From Turnera subulata (taxonomy: Eukaryota; Streptophyta; Magnoliopsida; Malpighiales; Passifloraceae), in the NCBI GenBank assembly GCA_028386065.3, contig JAKUCV010002357.1:43424-107423 (forward strand): a stretch of 64,000 bases of DNA. Direction: 5' to 3'. Each line of letters starts with the position of its first letter. Position 1 is the first letter of the stretch. The notes beneath the pieces were generated by a model that made no database searches, was not told where the DNA came from, and saw only the letters and a program-made list of their open reading frames with translations. Shown here piece by piece: positions 12,448-25,225 of this stretch. Position numbers and translations under genes: made by a program.

Positions 12448-15400
12448 GGTTCCACCAAACATATCAAAGAAGAGATAACACCTGATTCCGGCTCAAGATG
12501 TCTGGTACATATCCATAATCAAGTACTTTCCCCTGATCTGTTCATGATCGCAAGCAAGCACTTTCCCCTGTTCGCCAAACCTCTTGGCCTTTTCAAGAGC
12601 ACTTTCTTTTCTATGGAGCATCCTTCATTCTCCTTTATACCCACAAACACAAAATCATCCACTTCATTCAACTTGTCTTTTATTTGTTTTGTAGACAGAA
12701 GGCACAGTGGTGCGTTCCTGTTCTCAATAGATACATCCGATGCAACCAAAGAAACATAGCAGAGCTTACCTAGAAGGCTAGAATAGATGGTAACCCGCCT
12801 CAGCTCTACTGCATCCCCTGAGCAGATAACTTCTTAGATACTGTCTTAATTATTATACGATCTTTCTCCTGTCATTTTTCTAAACTATCATCATATGTTT
12901 TGGTTTCTCATTTCAGGCTATAGATCAAGAACCAAGTGACCCCCCAAGGTATAAGCTTATTCTCCTTGGTAATTTGTATCTAATATTTGTCTTTGCACTT
13001 GTTACAATACCCAATAATTACCATTTCTCAGTCAGTCAAATATATATTGTTCTTGTTTGTTCTGTAGTTTTGTGTTTAATTATTTATGCTGATCAAATTA
13101 CGCTGGTAAGTAAATGAGGGTGACCGCTCACTAGAATCTTTGTGTTGATTGTTGTTTTCTAGCCATTGCTTGAGCACACATCCGTCTCTTCGCCAAAACT
13201 TTATTCAGGCAGACAGCAAAACTCTGAATTCTACTGTACATGCTGTTACTCTGTCTTCTCCTTCTCCAATGCTCTCATGTGTGGAGAAAGCTCCAAAATC
13301 TTCCCAAGTTTCGCTTATACCCGGCACTGCTTCGGATGTACAGCCGTCTAATCGGACAGTGGCACTGAATTCCCTGCAAGACGTGCATATAGTAAGAGCC
13401 TAGCAGCAATAGGATGATGCTTTGCCTGATTGTAACTTTTATGGGCAGGATATAAAAGGCGTCCATTATTTTTATCCTAGAACTGTATGATTTTGGAGTT
13501 CACTTTACAAGACTAAAGTTAACTATGGGTTTTGTACAGTCAGCCCGTTTGATGGAGGATTTTCTTGAACTTGCTAGAGAAAATACTGACAAGGATCTTG
13601 AAACCTGTGGGATTCTTTGTGCTTTCCTTGTAAGACTCATGCTCTTATTGATGCATTCTCAACCCGTAATGATTTGGCTATCATGGCTTCTCCCCGTTTT
13701 TCATTATTCTTGTTGGATTGTTCTCTTTTCATTAGTGTCAACTGTCAAGGCACAAATGTGAAGTGTAGGCAAACTTAATTTCCAACTTACGTTCCTTATT
13801 GAACTTGATGACTCAAACAAATAGTCTATAGAACAAAACAAGGGATGGTCATAACACTTCAGAAATCAGTTTACCATTCTTGGATACGTACTTACTCAAT
13901 CTGTTCCAAGGTTTCTGCAAACTAACTAATGTGTCTTCTAGTATTCGCAATAATAGTTTTGCCAATGCTTAAATTCATGCTCTTGTTCATAGTTTAGCAT
14001 TCTTTCCACGCATGTTATAACTGTTTTCTTTGTAACTTTGTTGGCTGATGAGAGGGGTTGGAAATAAATGATGATAGCTTAATTACTGAATCTCATGGTT
14101 GCTCTTTTCCTCATGCCAACAGGAAAAGGGGACTTATTATGTAACGACTCTCATTATACCGAAACAAGAATCAACTTCCAATTCTGTGAGTCCAGGGATT
14201 TCCATATTATTCGTTCTAATTGGTTTAAGATATCCTCTTCTATGACATTTCAAGTGCTTATATCTTGTTCCCCTATAATGGCTGACAGTGTGAGGCTATT
14301 AGAGAGGAAGAATTTTTCGCCATACAGAATGAAAGATCCCTTTTTCCTGTGGGGTGGATTCACGTATGTTTCCTCTTAGGTTTCTGTCCTTATGAATTTT
14401 TTCTTTCCTTTCAAACTTTGAATACTTACTAATATGGACCTCTTTTCATTTTTCGTTTTAATTCTGTAAACCCCATACAGTTGTTATTTCTGTTTGCAGA
14501 CACATCCTTCTCAAAATTGCTTCATGTCATCAATTGACCTGCACACTCACTACTCATACCAGGTAAGAAAACTTGGCTAACATTCCATGCCCATTCTTTA
14601 AGGTAATATTGTTTCAAAATTGGGCTTTGTGTTAGACAGTCTGCATTACTGGTATTCCTGGTATCAAATTAACCTTGTTAAAGACAAAACATAAATGAGT
14701 CTGGAGCTAGTCGTTGCTTCTTGTTTTGTTTTTCTTCTTGCATTCAAGAAGGGTTGCAGTTGAAATTAGACTGCTCTGATCTCTTTCATTTTTTGTCTCA
14801 GGCAATGGTACCGGAGGCCTTTGCCATTGTTATAGCTCCAACTGATACCTCAAGGTATCTGATTTTCACACAACTCTTTAATATCAATCAAATTGGAATC
14901 TTTGAATTTTTGACAACTTCTTTTTCCTTTTCCTCTCCCTAGGGAAAGAAGGGTCTAGGTGTATTCAGTTACAGTATATGTTATGCAGTCTCTTGTCTCA
15001 GTTTCCGAACCAGAGCACAGGAATACATATGTGATGACTCCATGTTTTTAATAAATTACAATATTATTCATTAGTCTCTGTCCTGAGCCTCATCCCAGGA
15101 CAATATTATAATATGACTCCATGTTTTCTGCTCTGGATCTATCTGTCCTATGGTACTGAAGTGTGTAGAGCATGAAGCTCAGTGGAATGAGTTATTTGGC
15201 TGGTGAATATACTTGTTTGCATGCGTTGAGTAATCTTTCACTCATGCATAGAAAAGTTTGGTGGCTTTGCATTTTTTATGAACTGTATGGGGCAAACACA
15301 TAAGGTGGTTGCAACATATAGCTTATCCCATGAGTCCAACATTCTCATTATAGCTGCATGTATGTTGTATTTATCTGCCCCAGTGAACTGTAGTTGGCAT

Positions 15401-15997
15401 ACAGTTTGTGGAAGTAACTGTCCGTACAGAAATAAGCACTCAGATGGAAAGAATTGGTACACAAGGCCTCGATTATCGTATCCATGCTGCCACTTTGTTC
15501 TGGACTGACTCACTTGGTCAATAGAACTGTTTGTTGGAATGCTACAATTATGATTATTAACTTAACAAAATGGAGGTATACAAGTTCATGCATATCATGT
15601 AAATTGGGGATCCTTTGCTGAAAAATGGAACGATTCTTTTCTATGGTCATAGAAGCATATGACGCCATTATTGGATCCTGATTTGTGTTGTTTTGCTGAG
15701 AAGTTTACGTGAATGTAGATGATATTTTACAAAGTCAAATCCATGACATTACTGCAGATGATTCTGTATGGTTGCTACACTATCGATATTTATTTCTTAT
15801 ACCACGTATTGCTGAATTGCAGAGGATATGGAATATACCGGCTGACTGACCCTGGTGGGATGGCTGTCTTGCAAGAATGTAAAGAGGCAGGATTTCATCC
15901 TCATAGAGAACCAAATGATGGGGGTCCAATTTATGAGCACTGCTCCAACGTGTACACGAATGATAATCTGAGGTTTGAAATCTTTGACTTGCGCTGA
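12448..15997 (+). CDS. AMSH2-like JAMM-domain ubiquitin thioesterase, start exon uncertain
   Basis: Zinc metalloprotease of the AMSH family, which removes ubiquitin chains from endosomal cargo. Nine exons join in one frame: 12448-12504, 12917-12948, 13163-13391, 13540-13629, 14123-14185, 14289-14363, 14500-14562, 14802-14854 and 15823-15997. They give 278 residues and end FEIFDLR before TGA. The JAMM motif is complete: Glu in DLETCGIL, then WIHTHPSQ across an exon junction and SSID (two His plus Asp). The closing YEHCSNVY segment is also family-typical. No MIT-like N-terminal region is seen, as in the short AMSH2 subtype rather than AMSH1/3. The first two small exons are predicted from splice sites and frame alone. 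A Met in the third exon (MLSCVEKAP) could be the true start. The C-terminal half is certain. Confidence 0.9.
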
Positions 15998-18874
15998 TAC
16001 ACAGTTTTTAATATACAACTGTCCTTGTGCACTAAAGAGAGCAGGTCTGGATTGTATGTGAGCAAAGAAAAAATGATCACTGGTTCACCATTGTTTTGGT
16101 TGAGGCATCTCTCTGTGTTACTGCGATGTATGTATACTGAATTAGCGTTAATGTTGTTCTGCTGTAGTAATCACAAATGTATGTTTTGTGCCCATACTGG
16201 AGAGCTTATTTATATTTTGTTGTGTTTCCTCAAGAGTAATGCTGCTTCTTGCTTTATCTTGTATCATTTCATTCGAGTTCTGTGAATATAAGCAACTCGC
16301 ACCAAACAGTAAAAATGTTGTCATACCGAATATGGTATGCATATCTTCTGTACTTTTTGTAGTCTAACCCGTAAGATCCAATGCCACCAAGTCAACTTAC
16401 ATTAAGCTTGCTGTTCAAAGTTTTAAATGTATGCTGACTAGAGTTATTGGGTGACATGGAAATGGTAGACTTATAGGCTAGAACTAAAAAAAGGGGCAGT
16501 AAAATAGAGATGGTGAAAACATGCAAAGGATTCTTCTGGTCGGTCCACAGTTCCTTGTTCTCAGTTATGCTTTGAAGCCGCAGGTGCCACATCTATTTAA
16601 AGAAGTTAAAAAATAAACACAACTCATGTAACCTTTTTTATGAACATGTTTATGTCAAGTTGATATGAGTTTGACCTGGTCACTGAACGGACAGGTCTAC
16701 ACACTTTGTTTTGTGGTTCATGTTTACACATCTATGGTCATCATCAGGAACACAGAATTCTACTGATTAACGGACGGGAAAGAGAAACCTCCAATATGTT
16801 TTGTCCTTGGACATTCAATTTTGGTAATCTGAATCACCATTTTGAATTGTCAAGATCTGGAAATGAATTATTCTTTCTATTTCACAAAAGGGTCTGGCTT
16901 CCGATTTTTCTTTTGAACCATGAAGTCGTTGCGCTGTTGAATATGTAGAGGACTAGAAATAGGAATGGTAAAAAAGTTCTAATCCACTTCTGTTCAAGGA
17001 ACAGTTACAGGCCGAGGTTGGTTAATAGTGCTTAACAAAGGTGAAAGGATGTTTTTTTTTTTTTGGAAAAATGCATTAAACAAAAATTAGCCCATTACAT
17101 CCCTGGACCCTGAGGGTGGTCCTTTCCGTGAGAAGAAGTATGAGATCTTAGCAATCAATCTCAACCCGAATGTTGGTGATGCCACAGCTCCAAGCAGTGC
17201 AGATGTCATCACAACTCTGCCATCAAAGGATGGTTTGATGCACAGTTATCACATTACCACAAACATCTTTTTTTTTTTTTTTAAGACAAGTGTAGCTTTG
17301 GCCACAGAATTAATCCTTTCAAACATCTGTGCCGCTGACTGATAAAATCAATTTATAGTATTTTTCTTTTCTTGCTCTCTTCTAGATGGATAACTTTGGG
17401 AACTTGTTCTCCCTTTTGGTCTCAAGTCAGTTCTCCCTACAACAGGAATCTGCGGATTGACAAGCTAGAAACTTTTGAGTTGGGTGCAACCAGAAACTCC
17501 AAAGTCAACAGAAGACTGGGTAGAACCACCTTTTTAAATGTCAAAATCATTTTGTGACTTTACACTGTGTGGAATTTGAGATTCTGTTGGATGTGGGTGT
17601 GAAAGGTATTTAATATGAACACCACAGACCCACCATGGAAATTCGGAAGAAAACTTCAACCAGGTTCAGCCAAATGTGGTCCGGAATTCTGCAATAAAGA
17701 TGGTCCCTCTTTTGGGAAGTTTGACAACATGTAGTGTACTCGGGAAACTTGATAGTTATGGAGGCTGGCTTTGGCATGTAGTACTACCGCAATGCAATAG
17801 TGTGAAAGGCAAGCCCCCCCCTCTCTTTTGTATCCCAATTTTTTTTATTCTTTTTTTAAAAGAAAGGAAGGAATATACTGTCAAATCCAAGTTACTATTT
17901 TCGAGCTCATCGTCTGGTTAGTTTCTCCCTGAAATTTACCTTGGGAGAGTCAAAGAGGCTTCTTTTCCTCTGAAGAAAAAACTAAAAAGGGGCGCTGCTG
18001 CCAATTTCAGTTTCCCTTTTGCATGTTGATACCATACCATCTCGTGTTTTGTCGTGGTGGGAAGAGGTAGAATTCCCTTTCCCATGGATTGAGGCCATTT
18101 CTTTGTCTTGGTTTTCTGTACTCAGTTTTTGTGGAAAGAAACTGGTAACAGAAAACCTTTAACAGTCTGTTCTGTCCTTTCTCCACCTCAACCTTTTTTT
18201 TTCCTCTGTTTTCTTTTACATAACAAAACCAGACTTGGCTCGAAGATTGAAGCTGTTTCCCAGTTAATTACGGGCAAAAGTAAAACTACCACTGAACATT
18301 TTGAACTGTTCTTTTATTCTCATATTTTCTATTTGAGTCATGTAAATTCCTGTTGGAACTTGGAGTAGCTGGAATTGTTCCTTCTTTCACATACCCAAAT
18401 TGCTACAACAAACAAACAATTCAATAAGTAAATTTGTGATCAACAGTGAGCATTTCTAACTTTACCTCAACACTCACAAGACATCTCGATAGAGGAACTG
18501 TACACCCAGAGAAAGTGAAAAAAAGGAAAGGCCATTAAAGAAAGCAAACTGGGTGGGTTAAGATTAAAATTACCCTGCTTACATACATGCGTCAACTCAA
18601 ATAAATAAACAAAAAATAAGGAAGAAAAAACCCGCCAGTTAATCATCCCTATCCACCGGTAACCCCGACTACCTTGAATTCCCAAGTACGATACAATATG
18701 TATATGACCACCCACCAAATTCAAGTCCCCATAGTCTAAAACCTTTACAAACTAGGACAAAAATAAACAAAAAGCAGATGAATGAAAATGAGGACGATTT
18801 AAACAACCACGATCATGAGTTAGACTAAAAAGAAGGTAAGAAAAAAACCCACTAGCGACGTAGGTAAGGATGCT
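15998..18874. other. Convergent intergenic region between AMSH2-like and DUF1645 genes
   Basis: Presumably the 3' UTR of the AMSH-like gene at its left end and of the DUF1645 gene at its right end. It contains poly-T runs (17051-17063 and 17268-17282). I found no coding exon with supporting homology. Confidence 0.5.
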
Positions 18875-19870
18875 TTAGAATGGATGAACATTCTTGCTCA
18901 TGCTATTAGAACTAGCAAAAAATCCAACCACGTCGGGTCTATACGGCAGATACGATTTCCATTTATGATCCACCGCCGCAGCCTTCTTCGCCTTACCACC
19001 ACTCTTCGAACTCTTCGTGAAGAGTATGTCATGCAGCGACGGCGCCGTTTGAACGCTCTTCCCCTTCCTGACAACGACCTTCTTTTCGCCCTTATCCTCC
19101 TCCTCCTTCGCCACCACCACCCCTTTCTTCTTCCCTTCGCCCTTATCCTCCTCCTCCTTCGCCACCACCACCCCTTTCTTCTTCCCTTCGCCCTTATCCT
19201 CCTCCTCCTCCTCCGCCTTCTCTACCACCACCCCTTTCTTCTTCCCATGTTTACCGCTACTCTCCTTCCCCGCCGCCGCGGGTGGATGGTTGTGGTTGTG
19301 GTTGCTGCTATGGTGGTGGTGATTTAAAAAGACGAAAGCGTCCTTCCCGTCGCTATGGCTCCTCAGGACTAATTCCCTGAGCCTCCTAAACTTGCTGAAC
19401 CCCGTGGAGTTGCTCTTCTTGCAGGTCACCGGCTCCTCAAGGGCCTTCCCTTCCCACGCGCAGTACGGCCCCGACGCGGCTTCCTCCTCCGACGAAGAAG
19501 GCCGGCCCGAACCCTCCTGGACGAACACCTTCCTGACGCCGTGACCACCCGTGTTGTTGTCTTCCAAATCACGGTAGAGGAGGGTCTGGTCGAACAAGGG
19601 GAACACCGGCCGGATCTGGCCGTTATCGAAGATATCATCCGCGGAAATCGGCGAGCCGTTATTTGCAGAGCCGCAGTCGAAACTGAAATCCTCCGACCCA
19701 ATTCCTTCTTCTCCTTCTTCCTCTGGGTCCTCATCGTCGCCGTTTTGGTGAGGAGGATCATCATCCTCTGTGAGTTTCGTCTTGTCGACGAATTCTTGGA
19801 CAAACTTGGCGCCGTCGACTTCCGCCGCATGGGGGGCTTCCCTAGTGGGAGAAGCTGAACCCACCAGCAT
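18875..19870 (-). CDS. DUF1645 family protein
   Basis: Single-exon gene of 331 residues, function unknown. The start was set at ATG 19870 (MLVGSASPTREAP). The open frame continues upstream, but that part translates a GA microsatellite as SLSLSL and is best read as 5' UTR. In order, the protein has an acidic N-terminal third (DEDPEEEGEEG), FSFDC, a PVFPLFDQTLL segment, a Ser/Glu-rich stretch followed by PYCAW, FRRLRELVLRSHSDGKDAFVFL, a His-rich run, a charged tandem repeat, and a C-terminus with SYLPYRPDVVGFFA and NVHPF. The PYCAW, LRELVLRS and YLPYR..LVGFFA blocks are typical of plant DUF1645 proteins, which are small and often nuclear and stress-linked. About 50 residues of Lys/Glu/Val repeats are an unusual insertion (DNA 19085-19245). 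Confidence 0.92.
   Translation of the reverse strand: MLVGSASPTREAPHAAEVDGAKFVQEFVDKTKLTEDDDPPHQNGDDEDPEEEGEEGIGSEDFSFDCGSANNGSPISADDIFDNGQIRPVFPLFDQTLLYRDLEDNNTGGHGVRKVFVQEGSGRPSSSEEEAASGPYCAWEGKALEEPVTCKKSNSTGFSKFRRLRELVLRSHSDGKDAFVFLNHHHHSSNHNHNHPPAAAGKESSGKHGKKKGVVVEKAEEEEEDKGEGKKKGVVVAKEEEDKGEGKKKGVVVAKEEEDKGEKKVVVRKGKSVQTAPSLHDILFTKSSKSGGKAKKAAAVDHKWKSYLPYRPDVVGFFASSNSMSKNVHPF
19085..19245 (-). repeat. In-frame 51-bp minisatellite in the DUF1645 gene
   Basis: A 51-bp unit is repeated about three times, the first two copies almost identical. It encodes the 17-residue unit KEEEDKGEGKKKGVVVA, and a variant unit with extra Glu codons precedes it in the protein. The unit length is a multiple of three, so copy-number change keeps the frame. 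Confidence 0.88.
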
Positions 19871-20020
19871 TGTTATTATCTCACGACTACCCAATCCTTC
19901 AAACAAAACAGAACAGAACACAAAAGAGGGGTTTAAGTTGTTGTGTGTGTGAGTTTGCAGTTTTTGCCGGGTTTCTGTTTGGTTTGGGGAAATGGAGGGA
20001 TTATGTTTAATGTTTATGTT

Positions 20021-20048
<28 letters not shown>
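20021..20048. repeat. (AG)14 microsatellite
   Basis: Fourteen AG units about 150 bases upstream of the DUF1645 start. On the coding strand it is a CT repeat in the presumed 5' UTR. Confidence 0.9.
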
Positions 20049-20052
<4 letters not shown>

Positions 20053-20107
20053 CGGGTAATAAAGGGAGGCGGTTGGTAGGGTGAGGATGGATAAATACCA
20101 ACTTCAT

Positions 20108-21929
20108 ACTATTTTTATTTTTTATAAGAAAAAAATTGCATCATTCATCGTCGTTTATTGCCTTGTTCGGGAGATTTTATTTGTATTTCTGTTGAATTTT
20201 TTGGAAGTAAATTTTATGCTTTACCATAGTAAGGTAGAAGAGGAGAATAGGAAAAGCAACTAAAAAAAACGTGTGTGTTAAATTAAAATTAGAATTACAA
20301 AAGAAAAGCGTGTGTGTGGTTAATTTTAATTTTTACATTTTTTTTCTGTTTTTGGTGCATAAACGCGTCCATAGTTCATAGTTTTTGGATAAACGCGGGG
20401 AGAGATTTGTTTTGGTTTTAGTTTTGTCCACGTCATCTTGCGATTCGGATTCTGGAGAGTTAGAAACAGTCGTCCTTCTTCTAAGCCCAAAAAACACACA
20501 CACAAAAATAGAAACGACCAGCCGTCAACTCCTCGGTGGTGGTCTCGTCTGGTGGCTTCTTTTCGTCACACTCGTATCAATGCCTCTTTCCCCCCTTTGA
20601 GTATATTAATATCAAAAATTAGCAAGGATAATTTTTTTTTTCAAACATTACTCTAACTTCTTAGTTCTTATCTCTATTTGTCATTTGCGATTTATCTAGT
20701 ATCGAGTTATCCCTTCTTCTTTTCCTTTTTTTCTCCTGAGAATGAGATCAATCAATATTCAAAAAAAAAAAAAAAATACTATCAACTATTCATCACCCTC
20801 ATCCATACTTGTAAATAATAGACGAAATCACTTATTTGACAAATTAATACCCATTAGAAATTGAAGATGGTTGATCCACTACTATATTTGATCAAATTAG
20901 ATAATACCTTTTGATTTGTGTCGCTACGATTGATCATTAGAAAGAGATATATGGTATTATTGAAAATATTCAAATTACTATAACTTAATAAAGACTGAAA
21001 TTATGGTAATGCAATCCAAGTACGTCGTTTTGACACATCAATTCCCTTTGATGCATATTTTTACAATTATCTCTTTACCAAGTAAGCCATTTTCAGTAAT
21101 ATCTTGGAGTAATAAATACAAAGAAATTTTCTCTGTACCCTTTGGTGTAAAAACATCTCCCCAAAATGAATTTAAAAGGCAAAGGTTAAGACTTTTGGCC
21201 TTGTAATTTAATTTGAAGTTAAAATTGTAACTTTCTAGTTAAAATGCATATTTAAGAAAAGACACATGAAAGCTTACAAAAAAAAGTCACATAAAAATCT
21301 ATAAATACTCCTCCATTTTTATTTTGAGGAAAACGCCGGAACGAATATCAGTCCACCACCAAATGTGGGAACTGTGTAAACCAAACCTGAGACCAGTCAA
21401 GTGACACAGCTGCGTGCTGCCTTATTACAATCTCTAGGTATAAATTGGAACTGAAAAGAAACAAAAAGTGAGATACAAATCTATAAATACTCATCCATTT
21501 TCATTACCAGAATATTTGAAAAATTATTCTTGCAAAGCTAAACTATACTTTCTCTTTTTCTATAACAATTCTTTCTCTCACTAAATAAAATAGTATTGCA
21601 TTTTTTATGGTATATTATTGTACATTTACGTGTCATCAAAGGATTGTTGGTCTTAATACAAAATAGGAGTTTCATTATATCTTTGAAGACCATATCAATG
21701 TAATAAGAAAAGTGTGAACAAGTAAGGTAATATTTTTTATTATGTTTTTTTTTTGTTAAACGTACAAATCTACAAATTTCATAAGTTTAGCACGAAGAAA
21801 CTTGGGAAAAAAAAAACACATTACCTTTTTAAACAATCACAAGCTAATTTTTTTTAAAAAAATATAGAAATGCACAAAGAGAAGTAAAGAAAAATGCACA
21901 AATACCCTAAGGAAGAGGATCACACTAAA
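20108..21929. other. AT-rich intergenic stretch upstream of DUF1645
   Basis: Low-complexity AT-rich sequence with poly-A near 20760. I see no gene. Promoter elements for the DUF1645 gene are likely here but none is distinctive. Confidence 0.5.
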
Positions 21930-22390
21930 TAAGAGAAGAAATGTCATCGGGTATAAGGAAAGTATTGGTACAGACAAGGTGTGACTCATATTTTGAACAC
22001 CCCTTAAGTGAGAGTTTATTCCACATCAGGCTTAGGTCTATTTCTTTTACAACGGAAGCATCTTGTGCAGAATTCGAGACACCCCTGCAACTCCACACCT
22101 GGGCGTAAATCTGGAATCTCGAGCTTGCTCCACGTGAGGGCAGCAACCACTAGACAAACCATGTCGCTAGTCCATATCGATCACAGCTTAGGTTTCGCTA
22201 TCACTTGTTAGCGTCGGGAGTTGCCCAAAAATCAAGGAGAAAACAAGCGAGACCCAAGTGAAATCTACACTCGTGGGCTACGATATCACATAATAACCCA
22301 AAACCTTAAAGCATTAGGTATATGGGTCCATTTCGATAATATTTTACTCACTTGGTCTCTTTTCATCCGATGTGGGATAATTACTCATAC
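21930..22390 (-). mobile_element. Degenerate LTR/TRIM-like remnant
   Basis: On the minus strand ATCCCACATCGGATG (about 22380) is followed by GGACCCATATACCTAATGC and TTTAAGGTTTTGGG, then by GTGATATCGTAGCCCACG. These blocks match the order of a common plant LTR end followed by a decayed TGGTATCAGAGC primer site. No second LTR or coding region is recognisable. The limits are approximate. Confidence 0.45.
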
Positions 22391-22780
22391 TTAAACACCC
22401 ACCAGCTCTAGCAGTCTTCTTTACATGACTGGCCTGCTGGGATGGCTTCCTGATTTTTTATACAATTAAATCAGAATATTTCCACCAGATAGATTTTTAC
22501 CTCTTTTGGACACACTTGTCCATCATTCCAATAGAAAAAAATCAACCTTCCCTTTTGACTATTTTTTGAAGACTGAAAATCCCAAGATTTCTAAGGATTA
22601 ATTCCACAAAAATCTCTTATGGAAATGGAATAGATATTGGGTTAAACACCTCTATTTACCTTAAAACTTTTATTTATCCCAATTGTGTACTTCAAAGTTT
22701 TAATATCTTTTTTATGTAACCCTTTTGTGTACCTTTTGTAGTTCGGGTGCTGACATGACTATCTACTTAAATTTAATTTA

Positions 22781-22938
22781 CTTGACATGTATTACGATTC
22801 TATTCGTACCACGTGAGAAAATTAGGAATCCCACCTTATTTCTCAAATATCATTTGTAGGTGCACTTGATATGTGTTACAATTCTATTTATGCTACATGA
22901 GAAAATTACGAATCCCACTTTATTTTCTAAATATCATA
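22781..22938 (+). repeat. Imperfect tandem duplication, unit about 75 bp
   Basis: Units start CTTGACATGTATTAC (22781) and CTTGATATGTGTTAC (22865). Both continue through a TGAGAAAATTA block, an AATCCCAC block and a TCTCAAATATCAT-like end. Roughly a fifth of positions differ. Non-coding. Confidence 0.65.
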
Positions 22939-23776
22939 GATTGTGGGTCCCATAATAATTTTTTCATCGCAATGTTGTGCCAAATGGACCAAGGATTCGT
23001 ACCAGGATTGGTGCCACAGAAATAACAAATGGGCCTTGATTCATACAAAGGTGTGTAACGCACCAGGATTCGTGCTTGAGCATGGGCCTTTGATTTGTGA
23101 ACTTCCTTTTAACAAATGGGTTTAAAGGCCAATTTAAGGTCCAAATGAATTAAAATTACCATAAAGGTCTAGAATGTCAAATAACACTCCATTATATTAT
23201 AATGGATCAAATTTTCAGTTTTTGCACAGTCTACTCATGAAAATTGCAAACTTTTTCACGATTTGGTGTCTGGCGAGACCATGTTTTAGACGATCATAAC
23301 CTGAGTAGGTAGAGGAAGGAAAAAAAAGTATGCATCAACATACAAACCATTCTTTTCAGTTGCAATCATCCGAAATTTCGGAAGAAGAACAACTTCGATA
23401 CTGTATACATTGACGCAAGTAGCCTAGAACAGACAACCAAAAAATCTACTTCCACTTTCTAGTTAGCTATATCACTTGTTGGAAAGGAAAACTCACACTT
23501 TTTTGACTTTCTGGCTCGCTATAGAACCTAATCTCTCTACTTACAACCCAGACATGCGGTGAAGAATTCTCTAAGTATAATGCTTACATTACTAATTCCA
23601 GAAGAAGATCAGTGAGCTACTCTTTGTACATCTTGTCTTATATCAATATCTCAAGTTGCTCCAGCCCCCACAAGTTGATGGCCCCATCATCATTTTCTGT
23701 TGCAGATAAAGGATGTCAGTATTACGAGGATATAGTAATGTTCGGGGAAGACTTCATGCTTTATTGTCAAAATTCC

Positions 23777-25225
23777 TCAAAGACAGCAATGAGAAATCTG
23801 AACAAACAAACACAATCTACAGAACAATTATTTCCTGAACAATCTTCATGCTTTGAGTTGATACCTTTATATTTACTAATTTTTCCTGAACACCTGTACT
23901 TTAGTATCCATTTTAATAAATAGATAGCAGGGTCTTTACAGAACAAACACATACCTTAACCCTGATAGATTTAATTGCTTCAACTAAACGCGCATCACTG
24001 CCAACGATCTGCCACAGACTTCGAAGCACTTGCGAGCGGGTAATCTTACCTTTCTGCAAATGAGCATACCTCAAGAAAATTAGCACATGAGAAATCGAGA
24101 AAAAGAAAAGATGCACAAAACCGTTACAGATTTTCATAAACTATAATCTTACTCGATAGTCATCCAAGCGTTTCCTCATCAATGCTTTCTTTGCTGGGTT
24201 GAAATGCTTCAACACTACAGCCATCAGAGAATTCAAGCTCAATTTTGGAGAGGAAAGTCTTTGTACATTTACCAGCTGATTTGTTGCCCAAGCTGAAAAA
24301 TGGAGAGCAAACCAAATAAATCAACATCACATTTAAAAGAATTGAGGCCTCAACCATAAAAAATAAAAAGAAACGGAAAGGAGACACAGTTAACTGCTCA
24401 CCGTAGAAGTCAGGGCCCTTAAAACTTATGATATAGCAAGGCAAAACATGAGAATTCATGTTAGCAACCCAAACAATGTATCTTGTTGGTGCTTCAAGAT
24501 GGTCCACACCAGAGTCAAACTCCATAGAACTTGCGTGAATCTGGTTTGAACCAGCAGGGATTGCTTCCATCTTACCCATAAGCACAGAGCACATCAACAC
24601 ATGCCTCAAACCATGTTCATCAGGTGTCAAGGATGTCACACTGCGGGACAAAAGAACAATACTAGAGTAAGTAACCAAACAAACATAACACCACCAAGAA
24701 ACTATCTTACAATATCAAAAAAGAACAGAGAAACGGCAGTACAATAGAGTTGAATACTTACCAATTAAGGAGAGCCGGTGAAGAGGACAAATACAGGCCA
24801 AGACCATTTGATACATCACCACCAATAGGTCCACTGCAGCGATTAAATCCATAAGACAGGATTTCAGAAATCTCCTCCTTGGAAGCTCCATACCATGAAT
24901 TCTTCAAATTCACACTGCCAGCATTCTTTTGACTCAAGGTCTTCTCGAAATACCGAAACATATTGTATCTGGCTCTCATTGCTGTACCACTCACCGAGTT
25001 CCTGTGTATGGCCACAATTGTTGTGTCATTTCCGTAGTGATCCAAAGGTACAAGGAAAGCCTTCTTCACTCGTTCGTGGTCCGCTTCACCGTCTACAAGC
25101 CTAACCATTCCAGATCCAACGAAAGGCTGGAATTGATCATGATCACCTTCATAAACAGAATCCAATACCACGCCATTATCTTCCACCAGCGAAACTGGGT
25201 CACGAATTTCATTGCTTTGCTCCAT
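23777..25225 (-). CDS. SRO family protein (inactive PARP domain plus RST domain)
   Basis: SIMILAR TO RCD-ONE protein, a plant stress regulator that binds transcription factors. Exons are 25225-24762, 24640-24402, 24292-24153, 24053-23955 and 23797-23777. They join in frame to 320 residues, close to the short SRO2-SRO5 group, which lacks the WWE domain of RCD1. The PARP-like fold runs from about residue 50 to 230, with IVAIHRNS, SWYGASKEEI and GLGLYLSSSPALLN. The catalytic His position reads Tyr (WYG instead of the usual WHG) and the distal Glu region reads TRYIVW, so ADP-ribosyl transfer is unlikely. The C-terminal RST domain (about residues 250-313) includes LNSLMAVVLKHFNPAKKALM and GKITRSQVLRSLWQIVG. 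The start is the ATG after an untranslated-exon acceptor (25232). A 5' UTR exon probably ends at 25502 (ATTAG|GTAAGC), giving a leader intron. Confidence 0.93.

Noticed and set aside
19871..20107. N-terminal extension of the DUF1645 frame by 79 residues
   Set aside because: It translates a GA microsatellite and shows no conservation pattern. The ATG at 19870 gives a family-like start, so the extension is treated as 5' UTR.
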